This document shows positions 1-8,451 of a stretch of DNA of 64,000 nucleotides, one piece after another. Both the position numbers and the translations under genes were made by a program. Each line of letters opens with the position of its first letter. Positions within the stretch are counted from its first letter, which is position 1. The DNA comes from Lachnospiraceae bacterium (GTDB lineage Bacteria > Bacillota > Clostridia > Lachnospirales > Lachnospiraceae). The notes under the pieces were generated by a model. The model was not told the DNA's origin and made no database searches. It saw only the letters and a list, made by a program, of their open reading frames with translations. The stretch lies in contig SVFD01000002.1 in NCBI GenBank assembly GCA_015057025.1, forward strand, positions 124,001 to 188,000, written 5' to 3'.

Positions 1-2
1 AG

Positions 3-50
3 GGTGCAGTTCCCGAAAACTTGAAAGACAGAGTAATGGTTGCATTATAA
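3..50 (+). CDS. 3' end of an upstream gene (partial)
   Basis: An open frame enters from the left edge, encodes GAVPENLKDRVMVAL and stops at TAA. A strong terminator follows about 50 bases later, which fits the end of a transcription unit. Too little is visible to name the product. Confidence 0.4.
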   Translation, partial: GAVPENLKDRVMVAL

Positions 51-100
51 ACCGTACATAAGAGTTCTTTAAGCGGACTTTTTAGAACATACTACAAAGA

Positions 101-125
101 AAGCCTCGGGGCTCCGGGGCTTTTT
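101..125 (+). terminator. Rho-independent terminator
   Basis: AAGCC-T-CGG pairs with CCG-G-GGCTT around the loop GGCT (one T-G pair), followed by TTTTT. It closes the gene entering from the left and lies just before the HlyD-like gene. Confidence 0.85.
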
Positions 126-172
126 ATTGTATGGCAACAAAAAATTTAGAGAATCATATTAAGGATTTGATT

Positions 173-1573
173 ATGGCTTCCAATGCAAATAATAACAAAG
201 TAGTAAAATATCGAAAACCAATTAATTTCAACATAGGTATGCTTATTTTTGTAGTAATTGCAATCTATGTTGTTATTTGTGTTGTTTTATATATGCGTTC
301 AAATCCTGTTGTTGGATATGAAGTAAAAGTAGGTTCCCTTTCTGTTAATAATGTATATAACGGAGTTGTGATTCGTGATGAACAGATAATAACTACTCAG
401 GATGCCGGTTATGTAAATTATTATGCAAGAGAAAGTGAAAAAGTGGCTTGTGGTGATTTGGTTTATACGGTGGATGGAAGCGGTAAATTAACAGAAATGC
501 TACAGTCTGATACTTTAGGAGAAAATACTTTATCGGATGCCGATTTGAATGAAATCAAAGGTGATATTGTAAGTTTTGCAAAGGATTTTGATACTTCAAA
601 TTTTTCTGATGTATATAGTTTTAAATTTAGTTTACAGGGAACTTCACTTAAACTGGCAAATTTAAATGTATTAAACAGCATTGATGCAGTACAAAGCGGT
701 TCTTTGGGATACAGTGTGAAATTATGTAATGCACCAAGAAGCGGCTATGTAGTATATCATACGGATGGTTATGAGAGTTTAAATGCAAATGAAGTTACAG
801 AAGAAACTTTTGATCAGGATGAATATGAAAAGACGCAGTTAATAAACAATGAGCTTGTTGCACCGGGAGATGCTGTTTATAAATTTGTTACTTCCGAAAA
901 TTGGTCTGTAGTTATTCCGGTTACGGCCGAAAGAGCAACAGAACTTCAGGAAGCAGAATATGTTCAGGTACGCTTCTTAAAAACACAGGATATTTCTTGG
1001 GCATCTACAGAGATTTATACAAGCGGTGATGATTATTTCTGTATTTTAGGATTTAATAACTCTGTAGTTAATTTCTGTACAGAGCGTTTTGTAGACATCG
1101 AACTTATTACAGAGGAAGAAGAGGGATTGAAGATTCCAAATTCTGCTATTGCGGAAAAGGAATTTTTCCTGATTCCGAAAGATTTTATGACCGGAGAAGC
1201 AGGCAATGACGGTACATATCGTTTCTTAAGAGAGACATATTTAGAAGATGGTACTTTATCCGTGGAAACTATTGAGCTTACTGTATATAACGAGACTGAG
1301 ACGGACTATTATGTAAGTGACAGTAGCCTTCGTATCGGTGATTATCTTGTACAGGAAGATTCCGGTGAAAAATATGCAATTAGCAAGAAGGCCACTCTGA
1401 TAGGTGTTTATAATATGAATAAAGGCTATGCAGACTTCAGACAAATTATAATTTTGTATCAAAATGATGAATATGCCATAGTAAAATCCAATACAGAATA
1501 CGGTTTAAATGCATATGATTATATCGTATTGGATGCAGCCAGCGTAACAGATGACAGTCTCATATATGAATAG
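173..1573 (+). CDS. HlyD-like membrane-anchored protein
   Basis: A 466-residue protein with a short basic cytosolic N-terminus, one transmembrane segment at about residues 23-44, and a long extracytoplasmic part. The region just after the membrane span (VKVGSLSVNNVYNGVVIRDE) resembles the start of the lipoyl-like barrel of HlyD/RND adaptor proteins, and a second barrel-like stretch lies near the C-terminus. The frame is open from an ATG at 131, but that codon directly follows a terminator. The ATG at 173 has AAGGA seven bases upstream and is preferred. No ABC transporter or outer-membrane partner lies nearby; it heads a cluster with yggS and sepF, which suggests an envelope or division role rather than export. 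Family assignment is moderate; function is unknown. Confidence 0.65.
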   Translation: MASNANNNKVVKYRKPINFNIGMLIFVVIAIYVVICVVLYMRSNPVVGYEVKVGSLSVNNVYNGVVIRDEQIITTQDAGYVNYYARESEKVACGDLVYTVDGSGKLTEMLQSDTLGENTLSDADLNEIKGDIVSFAKDFDTSNFSDVYSFKFSLQGTSLKLANLNVLNSIDAVQSGSLGYSVKLCNAPRSGYVVYHTDGYESLNANEVTEETFDQDEYEKTQLINNELVAPGDAVYKFVTSENWSVVIPVTAERATELQEAEYVQVRFLKTQDISWASTEIYTSGDDYFCILGFNNSVVNFCTERFVDIELITEEEEGLKIPNSAIAEKEFFLIPKDFMTGEAGNDGTYRFLRETYLEDGTLSVETIELTVYNETETDYYVSDSSLRIGDYLVQEDSGEKYAISKKATLIGVYNMNKGYADFRQIIILYQNDEYAIVKSNTEYGLNAYDYIVLDAASVTDDSLIYE

Positions 1574-1599
1574 AAAATGAAAGGCAGGCGTTAAAGAAC

Positions 1600-2304
1600 G
1601 TGAGTCAGACAGATATAAAAATGAATTATGTACAGGTATTACATAATATAAAAAATGCTTGTGATAAAGCCGGACGTAATAAAGAAGACGTTACTCTTAT
1701 AGCGGTATCTAAAACAAAACCTGTTGAAATGTTGCAGGAAGTATATGATGCAGGCTGTAGGGACTTTGGTGAGAATAAGGTACAGGAAATCATGGATAAA
1801 TATGATAAACTTCCTTCTGATATTCGCTGGCATATGATAGGACATTTACAGACCAATAAAGTTAAGTATATTGTAGATAAAGTATATATGATTCACAGTG
1901 TTGACAGTATGAAGTTAGCAAAAGAAATCAGCAAAGAGGCATTAAAGAAAAATGTAACGGTCAAAATCTTATTAGAAGTAAATGTTGCAAAAGAAGAGAG
2001 TAAATTCGGAATGATGTCTGAGGAAGTCAAAAATTTTTACAAAGAAGTTATTGACTTGCCGGGTCTGGAAGTGTGTGGATTGATGACGATTGCACCATAT
2101 GTTGAGAATGCAGAAGAAAATCGTCAATATTTTGTGAATTTAAAGCAATTAGTAGTTGACATAGCAGACGAAAAAACTGATAATAAAAGTATAGGTGAAT
2201 TGTCAATGGGGATGACCGGTGATTATGAAGTTGCAGTAGAGGAAGGTGCAACCTATGTAAGGGTCGGAACCGGCATATTCGGTGAACGAAATTATGCGAT
2301 TTAA
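1600..2304 (+). CDS. yggS: YggS family PLP-binding protein
   Basis: This 234-residue single-domain protein has the fold-type III alanine-racemase-like barrel of the YggS/PROSC family, which buffers pyridoxal 5'-phosphate and amino-acid pools in the cytosol and has no settled enzymatic activity. The PLP lysine is K38 in AVSKTKP. Family motifs FGENKVQE, WHMIGHLQTNK and VRVGTGIFG are present. The start is GTG at 1600 with AAAGGCAGG upstream; an ATG at 1621 lacks a ribosome binding site. It sits 26 bases after the HlyD-like gene and 26 before sepF, an arrangement usual in Gram-positive division clusters. Confidence 0.95.
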   Translation: MSQTDIKMNYVQVLHNIKNACDKAGRNKEDVTLIAVSKTKPVEMLQEVYDAGCRDFGENKVQEIMDKYDKLPSDIRWHMIGHLQTNKVKYIVDKVYMIHSVDSMKLAKEISKEALKKNVTVKILLEVNVAKEESKFGMMSEEVKNFYKEVIDLPGLEVCGLMTIAPYVENAEENRQYFVNLKQLVVDIADEKTDNKSIGELSMGMTGDYEVAVEEGATYVRVGTGIFGERNYAI

Positions 2305-2330
2305 ATTTTAGTGATGAAGGAGAATGAAAC

Positions 2331-2831
2331 ATGGGTGTAATGGACAAATTTTTAAATGCTATGCAGTTAAATGATAATACATATGAGGGCGAAGATGACT
2401 TTTACGATGATGGAGTAGAAGAGGAAGTAGCTCCCGTTAAAGTTTCTGCAAAGCAAGATGATGCAGTTATTGAAGAGAAGCCAAAGAAGTCTGTATCTAA
2501 AGTCACACCAATGAAGCAGAATAGAAGAAATAATAGTTCTAACGGAGGCGGAATGAGAGTTTGTGTTATTAGACCTACATCAATTGAAGAATGTCGTGAA
2601 ATTACAGATACTTTGTTGAGTAATCGCACTGTTGTTTTAAATTTGGAAGGTCTTGATGTTGACATTGCACAAAGAATTATTGACTTTACTTCAGGTTCTT
2701 GTTATGCAATGGCAGGTAATATGCAGAAGATTTCTCACTATATCTTTATTATTACACCTGCGTCTGTAGATATTTCAGGTGATTTCCAGGATATTATCAG
2801 TGGTTCTATTGATGTTCCTGACATTCAGTAG
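2331..2831 (+). CDS. sepF: Cell division protein SepF
   Basis: SepF polymerises into rings that tether FtsZ to the membrane during septation. The 166-residue protein has a short N-terminal amphipathic stretch (MGVMDKFLNAMQL), an acidic then basic linker up to about residue 75, and the conserved SepF domain from MRVCVIRPTSIEECREI to the end, with the motif VVLNLEGLD and the glycine-containing FTSGSCYAM turn. AAGGAG lies eight bases before the start. It follows yggS in the usual order and is closed by a terminator at 2876-2904. Confidence 0.95.
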   Translation: MGVMDKFLNAMQLNDNTYEGEDDFYDDGVEEEVAPVKVSAKQDDAVIEEKPKKSVSKVTPMKQNRRNNSSNGGGMRVCVIRPTSIEECREITDTLLSNRTVVLNLEGLDVDIAQRIIDFTSGSCYAMAGNMQKISHYIFIITPASVDISGDFQDIISGSIDVPDIQ

Positions 2832-2875
2832 ATAGATATATCTTATCGGATACATTGTATGAAATAAGTTATATA

Positions 2876-2904
2876 AACTTCCCGTATTATGCGGGGAGTT
2901 TTTT
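2876..2904 (+). terminator. Rho-independent terminator after sepF
   Basis: AACTTCCCG pairs with CGGGGAGTT over a seven-base loop, followed by a run of six T. It separates sepF from the next gene; a good -10 box (TATAAT, 2959-2964) lies downstream of it. Confidence 0.9.
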
Positions 2905-2984
2905 ACCTTATGACGTTTATATTTTAGGGAAAATATCTTTGTAACATTTATATATTACTATAATGATAAAGAGGAATAAATATT

Positions 2985-4043
2985 ATGTGTGAAACAATCT
3001 ATATTGAAAAAAATAAATCAAGCCGATTTGGAGTGCATTTTTATAATGATTCAACAGAATGGAATGTATTTCTGGAGTCTTGTGGAGTAAATGCAGATAA
3101 ACTTGCGGTTATTTATAATAAAAATATTGAAAATGAAACATGGAAAGCTTTTGCGGAAGCAAAGAACAATAAGGCAGTTTTACCAATTTCGGCAGAGGAT
3201 GCCAATAAGTCTGCAAGTGTAAGAAATTTTTTAGAACAAAATAAAGAGAATTATACCTTTGTGATTCTGGAAGAGCCATTTATAATGGAAACGATTCGTG
3301 GAATTGTAACATCTGATGATTATAAACTTTCATATATTTTGGTTCCGGTAACCCCCTTTGCACAGTTTGATAGTGTTTCCATCAGACCTAAGACAGATTT
3401 GGTCGGTGATATAATTACAAAGGAAATCTTTCCACTTGGAATTTATGTAGATACCTCTGTAATATTAAATGCTAAAACACAATATTTTTTGGGCGGTATT
3501 GCATGTGCATTCAGATTGGCTGTTTCATATAAAGCTTCTATGTTTGAATGGATGATTTCTAATTTATATGAATTGCTTGATTGTGAAGCAGAAGCTGTTT
3601 GTGAGCTTTTATGTCGAGGATATAATGTACATAAAGAACGCATTGAAAAGGATACGGCAAAGGAACGTTCACTTCCGGTTTACGGAAGAGATTTTTATAC
3701 TCTTTTTTCACAAATGAAATCAGAGTCTTCAGAAGCGGATTTGTTAGCTCTTTCTATGGTTTGTCAGTCATATCTTTCATGGAAGTCAGAGCTTTTATCA
3801 ATGGAAGAATACTATGAAATTCGTGATATGTTTGTTGCTTTCGGGCTTGCGATTACCGAAACTTTCGCAACAGATGAGGAATTAATGGATGCATTAGAGA
3901 GAACAGAGTCGGATTTAATTGCCGGCAAAGAAGGGGTTTATATTCGTAAGCTTGGTAAAATGGTTATTATGAACGCACCTTCAAAAGAGTTAATAAAAGA
4001 AGCTTTTGGCCAAATTTATTATAATGAATATGAAAATGAGTAA
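2985..4043 (+). CDS. Degenerate 3-dehydroquinate synthase-like protein
   Basis: By eye this 352-residue protein lines up along its length with AroB, the NAD- and metal-dependent 3-dehydroquinate synthase. VPVTPFAQFDS (120-130) matches VPTTLLAQVDS, LGIYVDTSVI matches the KAVLIDTD strand, and FEWM (187-190) matches FEWLE. The active-site residues are gone. The glycine-rich NAD loop GGGVxGD is EEPFIME (96-102). The metal-binding Glu of GLAEVIK is Cys174 in GGIACAF. The His of FGHTFGH is lost in YGRDFYTLF (233-241), and the His of HGEAVAxGM is Glu250 in EADLLALSM. It is probably not a working AroB. It has its own -10 box and lies four bases before rluD. I infer a pseudoenzyme or a changed activity. 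Confidence 0.6.
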   Translation: MCETIYIEKNKSSRFGVHFYNDSTEWNVFLESCGVNADKLAVIYNKNIENETWKAFAEAKNNKAVLPISAEDANKSASVRNFLEQNKENYTFVILEEPFIMETIRGIVTSDDYKLSYILVPVTPFAQFDSVSIRPKTDLVGDIITKEIFPLGIYVDTSVILNAKTQYFLGGIACAFRLAVSYKASMFEWMISNLYELLDCEAEAVCELLCRGYNVHKERIEKDTAKERSLPVYGRDFYTLFSQMKSESSEADLLALSMVCQSYLSWKSELLSMEEYYEIRDMFVAFGLAITETFATDEELMDALERTESDLIAGKEGVYIRKLGKMVIMNAPSKELIKEAFGQIYYNEYENE

Positions 4044-4046
4044 TAT

Positions 4047-4955
4047 ATGGAAAAATTAGTATTTCAAGTTCCTCAAGAAATGGAAGGGGAACGACTGGAT
4101 GTGTTTATTAACGAATGGATTGATACAGTGTCCAGAAGTTATTTGCAAAAGTTAATAAAAGAAGGACAGGTGTCTGTTAACAGTAAAAGTGTTAAGCCCA
4201 GTTTTACCGTAAAAACGGATGATGAGGTCATAGTATGCCTTCCGGAGGCTGTAGAACCTGAAATTAAGGCCGAAAATATTCCTTTAGATATTTTATATGA
4301 AGATAAAGATGTGTTGGTTGTAAATAAGCCCAAGGGAATGGTTGTGCATCCTGCAGCAGGTCATTACGAAGGGACACTTGTAAATGCACTTATGTATCAT
4401 TGTAAGGATGATTTGTCCGGTATCAATGGTGTAATGCGTCCGGGTATTGTACATCGAATTGACAGAGATACCACAGGCTCTTTAATTGTTTGTAAAAATG
4501 ATTTTTCGCACCAGGCAATTGCTGCACAATTAAAAGAACATTCTATTAAACGTATTTATAAAGCAATTATAACCGGTAATTTTACGGTAGAAGAAGGAAC
4601 TATTAATGCGCCAATCGGGAGACATCCTACAGAACGCAAGAAAATGGCAATTAATTCCAATGGGCGTGAGGCAATTACGCATTATAAAATTTTAGAACCA
4701 TTAAAAGGTTATGCTTATGCGCAGTTTCAGTTAGAAACCGGAAGAACCCATCAGATTCGTGTTCATATGGCAAGCAAGGGGCATCCTTTACTGGGGGATA
4801 CCGTATATGGCAGTGGTAAAGATCCTTATCATACCAATGGACAGGTCTTACATGCTCAAACACTTGGATTTATACATCCCAGAACAAGGGAGTATATTGA
4901 AGTGAATGCACCATTACCGGAATATTTTGAAAAACTGTTAAATAAGTTAAGATAA
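4047..4955 (+). CDS. rluD: RluD-family 23S rRNA pseudouridine synthase
   Basis: The 302-residue protein has an N-terminal S4 RNA-binding domain (about residues 14-75) and a RluA/RluD catalytic domain. The catalytic aspartate is D139 in HRIDRDTTGSLIV. The domain also has the expected NKPKGMVVHP strand and the ETGRTHQIRVHM motif. Members convert uridines to pseudouridine in the helix 69 region of 23S rRNA; the exact targets here are inferred from the family. It starts four bases after the DHQ-synthase-like gene and is probably co-transcribed with it. Confidence 0.93.
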   Translation: MEKLVFQVPQEMEGERLDVFINEWIDTVSRSYLQKLIKEGQVSVNSKSVKPSFTVKTDDEVIVCLPEAVEPEIKAENIPLDILYEDKDVLVVNKPKGMVVHPAAGHYEGTLVNALMYHCKDDLSGINGVMRPGIVHRIDRDTTGSLIVCKNDFSHQAIAAQLKEHSIKRIYKAIITGNFTVEEGTINAPIGRHPTERKKMAINSNGREAITHYKILEPLKGYAYAQFQLETGRTHQIRVHMASKGHPLLGDTVYGSGKDPYHTNGQVLHAQTLGFIHPRTREYIEVNAPLPEYFEKLLNKLR

Positions 4956-5105
4956 AATTATTTTGTTTTTTTAAAAAGATTAAAGCGATATAGAATATTA
5001 TATAATTAAAAAAATAGTCGAAACAAATGACATTTTATGTTATAATTTTATTATAAAATGAGATGGTATATGGGGATATATTCTTAATAATAAGGGGGTA
5101 TTTTT

Positions 5106-5732
5106 ATGAATAGTAATACCGTTATTACAATCGGAAGACAATTTGGTTCCGGTGGTCATGAAATTGGTGAAAAATTAGCAAAATCTTATGGGATTCCCTG
5201 CTATGATAAGGAATTATTAGCAAGAGCTGCAAAAGAAAGTGGATTTTGTGAAGAAATGATTAAAAATCATGACGAAAGACCTACAAATTCTTTTCTTTAT
5301 AATCTTGTTATGGATACATATTCTATGGGATATTCTACAGGTGCATATGTTGATATGCCTATTGGTCAGCGCGTGTTTTTAGCACAATTTGACACAATAA
5401 AAGAAGTAGCAAAAGAGGGCGCTTGTGTAATTGTTGGTCGCTGTGCTGATTATGCACTGAGTGAACAGGTAGAATGCATTAACATTTTTATATATGCTGA
5501 TATGGATGTACGTATTAAAAGAATTATGGAAAAATATAATTTGTCTGAAAAAGAGGCAAAGGATATGATTACGAAGAAAGATAAACAGAGAGCCAGCTAC
5601 TATAATTATTATTCCAATAAGAAGTGGGGGCAGGCTTCTTCTTATAATCTTTCAATCGATAGCGGTGTTCTTGGAATTGATGGTACTGTTGAAATGTTAA
5701 AGAATTTTATTGATGCAGCAAGTAGAAAATAA
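5106..5732 (+). CDS. Cytidylate kinase-like family protein
   Basis: A 208-residue P-loop nucleotide kinase-like protein. TIGRQFGSGGHEIGEKLA (residues 8-25) is the modified phosphate-binding loop of the cytidylate-kinase-like family, followed by YDKELL and, later, VGRCADY. These proteins are widespread in Clostridia beside the true Cmk, and their substrate is not established. AAGGGGG lies eight bases before the start. The 150 bases upstream are very AT-rich and contain TATAAT at 5041-5046, so it probably has its own promoter. A terminator follows directly. Confidence 0.85.
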   Translation: MNSNTVITIGRQFGSGGHEIGEKLAKSYGIPCYDKELLARAAKESGFCEEMIKNHDERPTNSFLYNLVMDTYSMGYSTGAYVDMPIGQRVFLAQFDTIKEVAKEGACVIVGRCADYALSEQVECINIFIYADMDVRIKRIMEKYNLSEKEAKDMITKKDKQRASYYNYYSNKKWGQASSYNLSIDSGVLGIDGTVEMLKNFIDAASRK

Positions 5733-5737
5733 TATAT

Positions 5738-5776
5738 AAAAGGGGACTGGAAATAAAAATTCGGTCCCTTTTATTT
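5738..5776 (+). terminator. Rho-independent terminator
   Basis: AAAAGGG-G-AC pairs with GT-CCCTTTT across an A-rich loop, followed by ATTT. It ends the cytidylate-kinase-like gene. Confidence 0.75.
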
Positions 5777-5972
5777 AAGGGAATTGAAAAAAGCTAATGA
5801 CAATGAGTAAGGATTTAATTAAATATATAAAAAAATAAAGGGAGAGATTAGTATTTTATGAGATATAACTATTCGCTAAAGTCTAGTTTAACGCAGTCTT
5901 GATATGTATAATACTATATTATAAACCTTTAAATGTTAAATAATCATATATAGTAATAAATTCTAATAATAT

Positions 5973-6012
5973 AAAAAACACCTTAATACTTGATAAGAAT
6001 TAAGGTGTTTAT
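5973..6012 (-). terminator. Terminator after the AI-2E family permease gene
   Basis: A perfect 12-base stem (AAACACCTTAAT with ATTAAGGTGTTT) around a ten-base loop. On the minus strand it ends in TTTTTT just after the permease stop codon. Confidence 0.9.
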
Positions 6013-6015
6013 ATG

Positions 6016-7410
6016 TTAATCTTTTTTAGAATCATCTTCTGAAGTTTCTTGTTTGGAAGTTTCCTCTTTTTTCTTTGCAAATAATGCTTTGTATTTTGCT
6101 TTTTTTTCTTCCTTTTGTAAGCGCCTTTTTTCTTTTAATTCTTTAGCTTTAACAGATTCCGGTAATAAATCAATAAATTCGTTTGTTTCTGTATTAATGT
6201 AATCAACAGATACATATTTGCATGTTTCTGTGGGTAATTCCTTTTTGGATAATTTAGTCGTAAGAATCGTTTTAATAATTGCATAAAATACTGCAAATAA
6301 TGGAACACCCACAATCATACCGGTTACACCCCATAGACCTCCAAATAACGTGATGGAAAAAATTACCCAGAAGCTGGAAATTCCGGTAGATTCACCTAAA
6401 ATTGCAGGTCCTAATATGTTTCCGTCAAATTGTTGCAATGCCAAAATGAAAATTGCAAAATACAGACTATGCAAAGGATTTATCATAAATAAAAGTAAAA
6501 TACATGGTATTGCACCGATAAATGGTCCAAAAAACGGTATAATATTTGTTACACCAATAATTAATCCAAGCAAAACCGGATAATCAAATCCAAATATACT
6601 GCATCCGACAAAACATAAAATACCAATTACTAATGAATCCAGAAGTTTTCCCACAATAAAACCGCTAAATTTATGATTTACCATACGAATGTTTGAAATT
6701 AAAACATTAGCTGTTTTAGTATTCAAAAATCCATATGCAAGTTTCTTAAACTGGCCGGAAAATTTCTCTTTGCTAAATAATACATAAATTGAGACAATTG
6801 CACCAATCAGAATATCCCATAATGCACTGAAAAAATTAAATACACCTGTAGATACTGTAGCAAGTAACTCTTGAACCTTGGGTAATAAATAATTATTTTT
6901 CCATTCTGAGAATTGTGCTGCATAGGTATCAAAAGAATCCATTACCCATACTTCAATATCCGGATATTTTTCAAATAAGTCATTTAACCAGTTTTCGATA
7001 TTGGCTTTGTATTGTGAAGATTGTGCATAAATATTTGTAATACTTTCTTTTATTTGCGGAATTACTGTAATTATAAATGCGGTCAGAAGGGATATTACAA
7101 TTACATATGAAAGTAAAATAGATAATACTCTTAGCCATTTTGCTGCTTTTTCACTTACAGGTTCACTTCTCTTCTCTTTTTTTCGAAATAAAATAAAGAC
7201 TTTCTGCTCAAACCAATTTATTAAAGGACAAAGTAAAAAAGCAATAATCAATCCGTCAATTACCGGAAAACATATATTAATAATATTTTTGAAGATTTGC
7301 AAAAACTGTGCATTATGAAAAACAAAATAATAAAATAAAATTGCAGATGCCAGAACTAAGAAAGCTGTAACTCCCCAATATAAATACTTCTTGTCCCATT
7401 TAAAATTCAT
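6016..7410 (-). CDS. AI-2E family transporter (YdiK/TqsA-type)
   Basis: A 464-residue integral membrane protein. Two membrane spans lie in the first 60 residues and one near 95-118, then a soluble loop (about 120-190) and four or five further spans, including LLGLIIGVTNIIPFFGPFIG, a hallmark of the AI-2E/PerM permease family. The C-terminal 80 residues are a lysine- and glutamate-rich cytosolic tail. Members export small molecules or ions; AI-2 transport is shown for only a few, so the substrate here is unknown. AAGGAAGG precedes the start, and a perfect palindrome at 7427-7441 lies just upstream of it. Confidence 0.88.
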   Translation of the reverse strand: MNFKWDKKYLYWGVTAFLVLASAILFYYFVFHNAQFLQIFKNIINICFPVIDGLIIAFLLCPLINWFEQKVFILFRKKEKRSEPVSEKAAKWLRVLSILLSYVIVISLLTAFIITVIPQIKESITNIYAQSSQYKANIENWLNDLFEKYPDIEVWVMDSFDTYAAQFSEWKNNYLLPKVQELLATVSTGVFNFFSALWDILIGAIVSIYVLFSKEKFSGQFKKLAYGFLNTKTANVLISNIRMVNHKFSGFIVGKLLDSLVIGILCFVGCSIFGFDYPVLLGLIIGVTNIIPFFGPFIGAIPCILLLFMINPLHSLYFAIFILALQQFDGNILGPAILGESTGISSFWVIFSITLFGGLWGVTGMIVGVPLFAVFYAIIKTILTTKLSKKELPTETCKYVSVDYINTETNEFIDLLPESVKAKELKEKRRLQKEEKKAKYKALFAKKKEETSKQETSEDDSKKD

Positions 7411-7426
7411 GTGTTTTACCTTCCTT

Positions 7427-7441
7427 ACCTGTCAGACAGGT
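7427..7441. promoter_or_regulatory. Perfect inverted repeat before the AI-2E permease gene
   Basis: ACCTGTC-A-GACAGGT, seven-base arms around one central base, lies six bases upstream of the AAGGAAGG ribosome binding site. The near-absent loop makes a DNA operator more likely than an RNA hairpin, and the shape resembles GntR-type operators. No candidate regulator is next to it. Confidence 0.4.
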
Positions 7442-7668
7442 TTATCTTTGTAGATGCATTTTCTTTAAATTAAATAATATATCCGTATTTATTATAGCAT
7501 ATTCCACTTTTGTTGTGTGTTTTATTATAAAAAAATTAAAATTCTTATATATTTCTTTGCTGAAATGTTATAAAATGTAATTGTTTAACGAAGAGTTAAT
7601 GTGTAAAATATTTATTTATATTGATTTAATGTAATTTAATTATTATTTAGAATGGAGATAGATATATT

Positions 7669-8382
7669 ATGAAACTGCAACAGGTTATGAGTCTGACACG
7701 TAAAGCGATAGACGATTATCGTATGATAGAGGATGGAGATAAAATTGCAGTGGGTATCTCCGGTGGGAAAGATAGCCTTACTCTCCTGCATGCATTAAAT
7801 GGCTTAAAACGCTTTTATCCTAATAAATTTGAATTAGTAGCCATAACAGTCGACTTAGGCTTTAAAAACGTCGATTTTGAGCGAATTAAAGCTATGGCGG
7901 CGGAAATGAATATTGATTATCATGTTGTTGCTACTGATATTTCGCAAATAATATTTGAGGATCGTAAGGAAAGTAACCCTTGTTCCTTGTGTGCCAAAAT
8001 GCGTAAAGGTGCTTTGAATCAACTTGCAAAAGAATTAGGATGTAATAAGATTGCTTATGCTCATCATAAGGATGATGTCGTAGAGACAATGATGATGTCT
8101 CTGATTTACGAGGGAAGAATTCATACTTTTTCTCCCAAGACATATCTTGACAGAATGGATTTAACTGTAATCAGACCATTGATGTATATGAATGAAGCCG
8201 ATGTTATCGGATTTGTAAATAAAATGGAACTGCCGGTATTAAAGAGCCCCTGCCCTGTGGATGGTTATACAAAACGTGAATATATTAAAGATTTATTGAA
8301 AAACATTAATGTTGAAACACCGGGAGTTAAAGAGCGTATGTTTTCTGCTATTCAAGCATCGATTATTCCGCCTTTAAATTAA
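7669..8382 (+). CDS. TtcA-like tRNA 2-thiolation protein
   Basis: A 237-residue PP-loop ATPase of the TtcA/TtuA group. SGGKDS (residues 31-36) activates the target base with ATP. C105 and C108 (NPCSLC) and C195 (SPCPVDG) are placed like the three cysteines that hold the iron-sulphur cluster in TtcA. TtcA makes 2-thiocytidine at tRNA position 32; Firmicute members of the wider family may act on another base, so the exact target is inferred. GGAG lies about 11 bases before the start. It stands alone, 69 bases before the recombinase gene. Confidence 0.85.
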   Translation: MKLQQVMSLTRKAIDDYRMIEDGDKIAVGISGGKDSLTLLHALNGLKRFYPNKFELVAITVDLGFKNVDFERIKAMAAEMNIDYHVVATDISQIIFEDRKESNPCSLCAKMRKGALNQLAKELGCNKIAYAHHKDDVVETMMMSLIYEGRIHTFSPKTYLDRMDLTVIRPLMYMNEADVIGFVNKMELPVLKSPCPVDGYTKREYIKDLLKNINVETPGVKERMFSAIQASIIPPLN

Positions 8383-8451
8383 ACATAATATTTTTAATCT
8401 TAGAAATAAAAGGAATACTTCATATAATGTAATAATAGGAGGTAAAGTAAA

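Noticed and set aside
131-172. Upstream ATG of the HlyD-like gene at 131
   Set aside because: It follows a terminator by six bases and has no ribosome binding site; the ATG at 173 has AAGGA at good spacing.
5858-5902. A 14-codon frame (MRYNYSLKSSLTQS) after GGGAGAG, as a leader peptide
   Set aside because: It precedes no same-strand gene that it could control, and the ribosome site spacing is long.
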